From NCBI GenBank assembly GCA_013817655.1, contig JACDCJ010000096.1, positions 1 to 7,479 on the forward strand: a stretch of 7,479 nt of DNA. The letters run 5' to 3'. The position numbers and the translations under genes are program-made. Positions 6,727 to 7,479 of this stretch are shown one piece after another; position 1 is the stretch's first letter; each line of letters begins with the position of its first letter. Source of the DNA: Actinosomnolentus pattersoniae (SeqCode). Its GTDB lineage: Bacteria > Actinomycetota > UBA4738. The notes below the pieces were generated by a model. It was not told the DNA's origin, made no database searches, and was given only the letters and a program-made list of their open reading frames with translations.

Positions 6727-6733
6727 CGCCACG

Positions 6734-7479
6734 GTGACCTTCCTTCTCGCGCAGGCTCAGGGACTCCGGCCGCCTGAGGTGGACCTCGGTCCGGTGCTGC
6801 CGGAGCTGATCCTGGTGGGGACAGCGATCGCCGCGATGCTCTTCGACGCCCTACGGCCGTCCCGCGATCAGCGGCTCCTGGCGACGCTCTCGATGGCCGG
6901 CATCGCCGCCGCAGCCGGAGCGTCCGTGTGGCTCTGGTCCCGGGAGGGGCCGGCGAGCGTGCTCGGCGGGATGGTCGCCGCCGACCGGTTCGCGGTCTTC
7001 TTCCGGTTGGTGATACTGGGCGTCGCAGCCCTTGCGGTCCTGCTGTCGCAGCACTATCTGGAGCGATCGGGCGACGCGCGAGGCGAGTACTACCCGCTCC
7101 TGCTGTTCTGCACGGCGGGGATGACGCTCATCACGGCGGCCGCCGACCTGATCATGGTGTTCCTCGCCCTCGAGATCCTCTCGCTGTCCCTGTACCTCCT
7201 CACCGGATTCTCGTTCCGCCGCCTCGCGTCGGCCGAGGCGTCGATGAAGTACTTCCTGCTGGGGGCCTTCTCGTCGGCGTTCTTCCTTTACGGGATTGCC
7301 CTCGCCTACGGCGCCACCGGGACGACGAACCTGAGCGAGATCGCGGGGTCGCTCTCCGGGGAGCTCGGCTCGGTCGCGCTCGCGTTGGGAGCCGCGGGGC
7401 TCCTCGCCGCCGGATTCGGGTTCAAGGTGGCGGCCGCGCCGTTCCACATGTGGACGCCGGACGCGTACCAGGGCGCGCC
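6734..7479 (+). CDS. nuoN: NADH-quinone oxidoreductase subunit N, N-terminal part (3' truncated)
   Basis: This is the first 248 residues of NuoN (ND2-like), the antiporter-like pump subunit nearest NuoK. The reading frame stays open to the window end, which cuts the gene about halfway (NuoN is usually close to 500 residues). Pump residues seen are E147 in FLALEILSLSLYLLTGF (E. coli E133), K172 in EASMKYFLLGAFSSAF (K158), K231 in GFGFKVAAAPFHMWTPDAYQ (K217) and H238 in the same motif (H224). The E147-K172 and K231-H238 spacings equal those of E. coli. Hydrophobic segments occur at about 18-37, 48-68, 88-105, 119-135, 138-158, 171-193 and 214-235. The start is GTG at 6734, chosen because GAGGA at 6722-6726 lies seven bases upstream and the N-terminus (LPELILVGTAIAAMLFDAL) matches the family. 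It is separated from nuoM by 10 bases, the largest gap in the window. Confidence 0.95.
   Translation, partial: MTFLLAQAQGLRPPEVDLGPVLPELILVGTAIAAMLFDALRPSRDQRLLATLSMAGIAAAAGASVWLWSREGPASVLGGMVAADRFAVFFRLVILGVAALAVLLSQHYLERSGDARGEYYPLLLFCTAGMTLITAAADLIMVFLALEILSLSLYLLTGFSFRRLASAEASMKYFLLGAFSSAFFLYGIALAYGATGTTNLSEIAGSLSGELGSVALALGAAGLLAAGFGFKVAAAPFHMWTPDAYQGA
7470..7479. repeat. Right terminal inverted repeat with GGCGCGCC (AscI-type) palindrome
   Basis: The final ten bases mirror bases 1-10. They lie within nuoN and encode the Gln-Gly-Ala of the conserved TPDAYQGA motif, so the sequence is constrained by protein coding. No other GGCGCGCC was found by eye between the two ends. Confidence 0.5.

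Noticed and set aside
3208..6732. A 1174-residue open frame on the minus strand across nuoL and nuoM
   Set aside because: It is exactly in codon register with nuoL and nuoM, so it stays open simply because neither gene uses TTA, CTA or TCA codons (the reverse complements of stops), which are rare in high-GC genomes. Its translation is a low-complexity run of Arg, Glu, Asp, His and Gln, the mirror of hydrophobic codons, with no recognisable domain.
6724..6733. Possible terminator or promoter in the only intergenic gap
   Set aside because: The gap is 10 bases, with no hairpin or T-run, and the adjoining bases are explained as the nuoN ribosome binding site.

Overview
The window is an ordinary-looking but cleanly preserved piece of the operon for respiratory complex I (proton-pumping NADH:quinone oxidoreductase, NDH-1). 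It reads, all on the + strand, nuoG (3' end only), nuoH, nuoI, nuoJ, nuoK, nuoL, nuoM and nuoN (5' part only). This is the canonical bacterial nuo order. Both end genes are cut by the window edges. nuoA-F are presumably upstream and the rest of nuoN downstream, but neither is seen here.

The organism is a high-GC bacterium with strong G/C preference at third codon positions. The NuoI protein, with its CIGCELCAWACPADAIYV motif followed by a GADNTEE-type linker and a QINYLRC lead-in to the second cluster, closely resembles NuoI of Actinomycetota as I remember it. That phylum is the most likely source; class and genus cannot be read from this window. Members of that phylum generally use menaquinone, so the enzyme is probably an NADH:menaquinone oxidoreductase (inference).

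Layout: bases 1-704 hold the C-terminal 233 residues of NuoG (peripheral arm). 704-1888 is NuoH (quinone-chamber membrane subunit). 1885-2409 is NuoI (two 4Fe-4S clusters, N6a/N6b). 2406-2960 is NuoJ and 2957-3262 is NuoK (small membrane subunits). 3256-5160 is NuoL, 5161-6723 is NuoM, and 6734-7479 is the first 248 residues of NuoN; these three are antiporter-like pump subunits. Only about 10 bases (6724-6733) lie between genes. Successive genes overlap by 1, 4, 4, 4 and 7 (or 4) bases, then abut, then are separated by 10 bases. This points to one polycistronic message with translational coupling. I see no internal promoter, terminator, RNA gene, mobile element or CRISPR array.

Together the genes encode the electron path (NuoG to NuoI), the quinone site (NuoH with NuoI) and the membrane proton path (NuoH-J-K-N-M-L). 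Every key charged residue I could place in the antiporter-like subunits and NuoK is present, so the complex looks functional. I found no previously undescribed system. The items worth a second look are modest: a perfect 10-base terminal inverted repeat containing an AscI-type palindrome at both window ends, an unusual NuoM tail, and several gene starts that lack a clear ribosome binding site.
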